Shown here in pieces: positions 61,819 to 64,000 of a DNA stretch of 64,000 nucleotides. Made by a program: the position numbers and the translations under genes. Origin of the DNA: Saccharococcus thermophilus (lineage in GTDB: Bacteria; Bacillota; Bacilli; Bacillales; Anoxybacillaceae); NCBI RefSeq assembly GCF_011761475.1, contig NZ_JAASRS010000001.1:434001-498000 (forward strand). The letters run 5' to 3'. Under the pieces are notes generated by a model. That model searched no databases, had not been told where the DNA came from, and worked only from the letters and a program-made list of their open reading frames with translations. Position 1 is the stretch's first letter. Each line of letters opens with the position of its first letter.

Positions 61819-64000
61819 ATGAAACAAGCTTGTTGGAAAAAGTGGTTTGTCTGGATTTTGGTTTGTTTACTAGTTTTCTCTAGTGTTCCTCTCGAAGGAC
61901 TTGCGGGAACGTTTCCTTCTCAGGGGACGAACCATGAGGAAAAGAATCAACGCTCATTAGAAGTACCGGAAGCACCATCTATGAATCTGCAGAAAGGAGA
62001 AATCATAGAAGAAAGGACCGAGAATACAAAGGTTTACTACAACGGCGATGGCACGTTTACCAAGAAGATTTACTTTGAGCCTATTCATGTGAAGAAAAAG
62101 GGACAAAAAATATTTGAGGAAGTATCTTCTAGTCTAACGGATAGTACCAATAATACGAATTACGTTGAAACAGAGAATACCATTTTGGAGACAAACTTTA
62201 ATAAAAAAATGGTCGATGGAGAATACGCCACTTTCCGTTACAATGGATATTCGATTTCTTACTCTATTTTAGAAGCATCGGGTAATGACGTACAACCGAT
62301 AAAGGCCAAGGATGTTACCGCCACCTATAAGAAAAAAGACAACAAAATTCTCCATAAAAACATTTTTCCGAGCATAGACCTGCAAAATATTACATTTAAC
62401 GAGTCAACGAAAGAGGATTTAGTTCTTCATTCTTTTACTGGCTATCATATTTTCAAATTTCGTCTGAAAACGGATTTACATGCAGATATTCAAGACGATG
62501 GCTCCATTTTATTTACAAATAAAGAAAATGAAAAGGTTTTTGAGCTGCCGAAGCCGTTTATGGTGGATTCGAATGTCGATGAACACTCTGGTGAAGTGCA
62601 ACGCTCAGAGAATGTAACGTATGAATTACAACAGGATGATCAAGGATATATTTTAACGGTTAAAGCCGATCCGGAATGGCTGAAAGATTCTAAACGTGTA
62701 TACCCTGTCTATATTGACCCGAGTACTTCTATTAATGTGTCTAACGACGCATTTGTCATGAGTGCCTATCCGACAACGAACTATAGTTCTTCATCAAGTA
62801 AATGGGATGCTGGGCAAGGGCAATACGTGTTAAAAGTGGGCTATTACGACGGAACGACCGGCACATGTTACGGTTTTTTAAACCCGGATCTATCCGCCAT
62901 CCGGAATATGAATGTGACGAGTGCCACATTCCATGTCTATGTCACCCATTCGTACTATGCAACGACACCAACAGGGTTATGGCTAGATGCTGTCAACGGT
63001 CCATGGTCAGCGAGTACGTTAACATGGAATAATCAACCTTCCTCCACCAACATTGGCAAGGTCGATGTCGCAAGAGACCAATGGGCGCAATTTGATGTAA
63101 CGAATACGGTAAAAGAATGGGCATCTGGTACAAAACCGAATTACGGATTTAAACTTCATACGAATGGCAATGGACAAACGTATTGGAAAAAAGTTGTCTC
63201 TTCCACGAACAGTAATTATAAACCATATTTGTCTGTCACGTATACGATACCAGTTCCAAATACACCGACAGGAACGGCCTACAGTAATGGGGATGGCACA
63301 GGATATATAAATTTATCATGGGATCCGGTTCCTGGCGCTACGGGTTATAAGGTTTGGATTTATAACGGGAAATCGTATGAAGCGTTTGATGTAGGAAATG
63401 TCACTTCTTGGAGTACAAAAGGGAAAAAAATCTGGCCGACCCCTTCTGAAATTAGTGCCGGAAGATATGACCTGCACCAAGATCAGTTAGGGACGGAGCT
63501 TGCTGTCGATCCTTCCCCGGTCTATCGAAATTCAGGCGGAAGCTATCCGAATAGCAAGAACTACTGGTTCCGAGTCAGTGCGATTTTTCCTCAAGGCGAA
63601 AGCGCCATGTCAGGCGCGTATATGCCGACCATTCCGAATTTGGCAAAACCATCTGCTCCGACGGGGGTAAGTTATACAACCGGAAATGGAACAGGATATA
63701 TCGATTTCAAATGGAATCCTGTGAGTGGAGCGACGGGGTATAAAATTTGGATTTTTAACGGTTCCTACTATGAATCGTTAGATGTCGGGAACGTCACTTC
63801 TTGGACAACGAAAAACAAAAAGTATTGGCCAACATCCACGGAAATTAATGCAGGTAGATATAAGTTGCATTTAAACGATGGTCTTGGCACAGAATTAGCT
63901 GTTGACCCGTCCCTGGTCTATGCCAATGCAGGAACAAAATACGCAACGGCTACCAACTACTGGATTCGAGTAAGTGCCTATAACTCTCAAGGGGAAACCG
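61819..64000 (+). CDS. Large secreted wall-associated protein, WapA/Rhs-like N-terminal part (truncated by window edge)
   Basis: An open frame of at least 727 codons runs off the right edge. It starts with a signal peptide (residues 1-29; WFVWILVCLLVFSSVPLEGL). Residues about 40-300 resemble the N-terminal part of WapA-like proteins (KVYYNGDGTFTKKIYFEPIH; DPEWLKDSKRVYPVYIDPST). A DNRLRE-type beta domain follows (about 300-475; STLTWNNQPSSTNIGKVDV, FDVTNTVKEWASGTKPNYGF). Then two tandem fibronectin-III-like modules of about 131 residues start near 477 and 608 (GYINLSWDPVPGATGYKVWI; GYIDFKWNPVSGATGYKIWI). YD repeats and a C-terminal toxin would be expected further on but are outside the window. 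SD AAGGGGGGAT precedes ATG 61819. Confidence 0.85.
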   Translation, partial: MKQACWKKWFVWILVCLLVFSSVPLEGLAGTFPSQGTNHEEKNQRSLEVPEAPSMNLQKGEIIEERTENTKVYYNGDGTFTKKIYFEPIHVKKKGQKIFEEVSSSLTDSTNNTNYVETENTILETNFNKKMVDGEYATFRYNGYSISYSILEASGNDVQPIKAKDVTATYKKKDNKILHKNIFPSIDLQNITFNESTKEDLVLHSFTGYHIFKFRLKTDLHADIQDDGSILFTNKENEKVFELPKPFMVDSNVDEHSGEVQRSENVTYELQQDDQGYILTVKADPEWLKDSKRVYPVYIDPSTSINVSNDAFVMSAYPTTNYSSSSSKWDAGQGQYVLKVGYYDGTTGTCYGFLNPDLSAIRNMNVTSATFHVYVTHSYYATTPTGLWLDAVNGPWSASTLTWNNQPSSTNIGKVDVARDQWAQFDVTNTVKEWASGTKPNYGFKLHTNGNGQTYWKKVVSSTNSNYKPYLSVTYTIPVPNTPTGTAYSNGDGTGYINLSWDPVPGATGYKVWIYNGKSYEAFDVGNVTSWSTKGKKIWPTPSEISAGRYDLHQDQLGTELAVDPSPVYRNSGGSYPNSKNYWFRVSAIFPQGESAMSGAYMPTIPNLAKPSAPTGVSYTTGNGTGYIDFKWNPVSGATGYKIWIFNGSYYESLDVGNVTSWTTKNKKYWPTSTEINAGRYKLHLNDGLGTELAVDPSLVYANAGTKYATATNYWIRVSAYNSQGET

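Noticed and set aside
62802-63032. 76-codon frame with several cysteines
   Set aside because: It is an out-of-frame shadow within the large WapA-like gene, whose frame is open throughout.

Overview
The window looks like chromosome from a thermophilic Bacillaceae (Geobacillus/Parageobacillus/Anoxybacillus type). Gene content and order match two Bacillus subtilis neighbourhoods, the proteins are Geobacillus-like, GC is moderate with many insertion sequences (IS), and a flagellin gene carries a group I intron, as reported for Geobacillus stearothermophilus. No rRNA, tRNA or CRISPR array was seen.

Layout. (1) 1-3.4 kb: end of a polysaccharide locus with three GT4 glycosyltransferases and gtaB (UDP-glucose supply). 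(2) 3.5-5.4 kb: IS1634-type element, copy 1. (3) 5.7-12.7 kb: tagU/lytR and yvyE (minus strand), then degS-degU, degV, comFA-comFC (wall polymer attachment, DegSU signalling, DNA uptake). (4) 12.8-18.9 kb: an accessory flagellar module with sigma-D-like promoters: a 925-residue FliK-like protein, a FlhB-C-like (YlqH/FlhX) protein, FliS, a 669-residue flagellin and a YaaR protein. (5) 18.9-25.6 kb: the conserved late flagellar cluster yvyF-flgM-flgN-flgK-flgL-yviE-fliW-csrA-orf61-hag. hag has a sigma-D promoter, a CsrA-type leader hairpin and a 371-nt group I intron. (6) 25.7-36.7 kb: an AT-rich glycosyltransferase island next to hag, probably for flagellin glycosylation; two of its three large genes are broken by IS elements, and it ends in a decayed transposase and a gene fragment cut by IS copy 3. 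(7) 38.6-55.7 kb: a block matching the B. subtilis yfk/yfj region: a frameshifted PAS histidine kinase, yfkK, yfkJ, yfkI, yfkH (broken by IS), an MFS transporter, the YfkE Ca2+/H+ antiporter, yfkD, yfkAB, fumarase, pdaA, an AlkA-type glycosylase (broken by IS) and rlmD. (8) 56-61.4 kb: a cobalt/nickel ECF transporter pair (cbiM, cbiQ), both broken. (9) 61.8 kb to the end: the start of a large secreted WapA-like wall protein.

Working together. FlgM restrains sigma-D until the hook is complete; flgM, hag, fliS and the FliK-like gene each have a sigma-D-like promoter. FliW, CsrA and the hag leader form the translational flagellin homeostasis loop known from B. subtilis. FliS chaperones flagellin, FlgN chaperones FlgK/FlgL, and the island next to hag probably decorates the filament.

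Mobile DNA. There are four 1887-bp copies of one IS1634-type element with identical transposases, two 1363-bp IS4/IS701-like copies, one IS256 and one ISL3 element. Six genes are interrupted by IS elements; five of these can be restored exactly by removing the element and one target duplication. Two of the four IS1634-type copies lack target duplications. One of these (copy 3) sits where the flagellar synteny block meets the yfk block, so IS-mediated rearrangement is likely.
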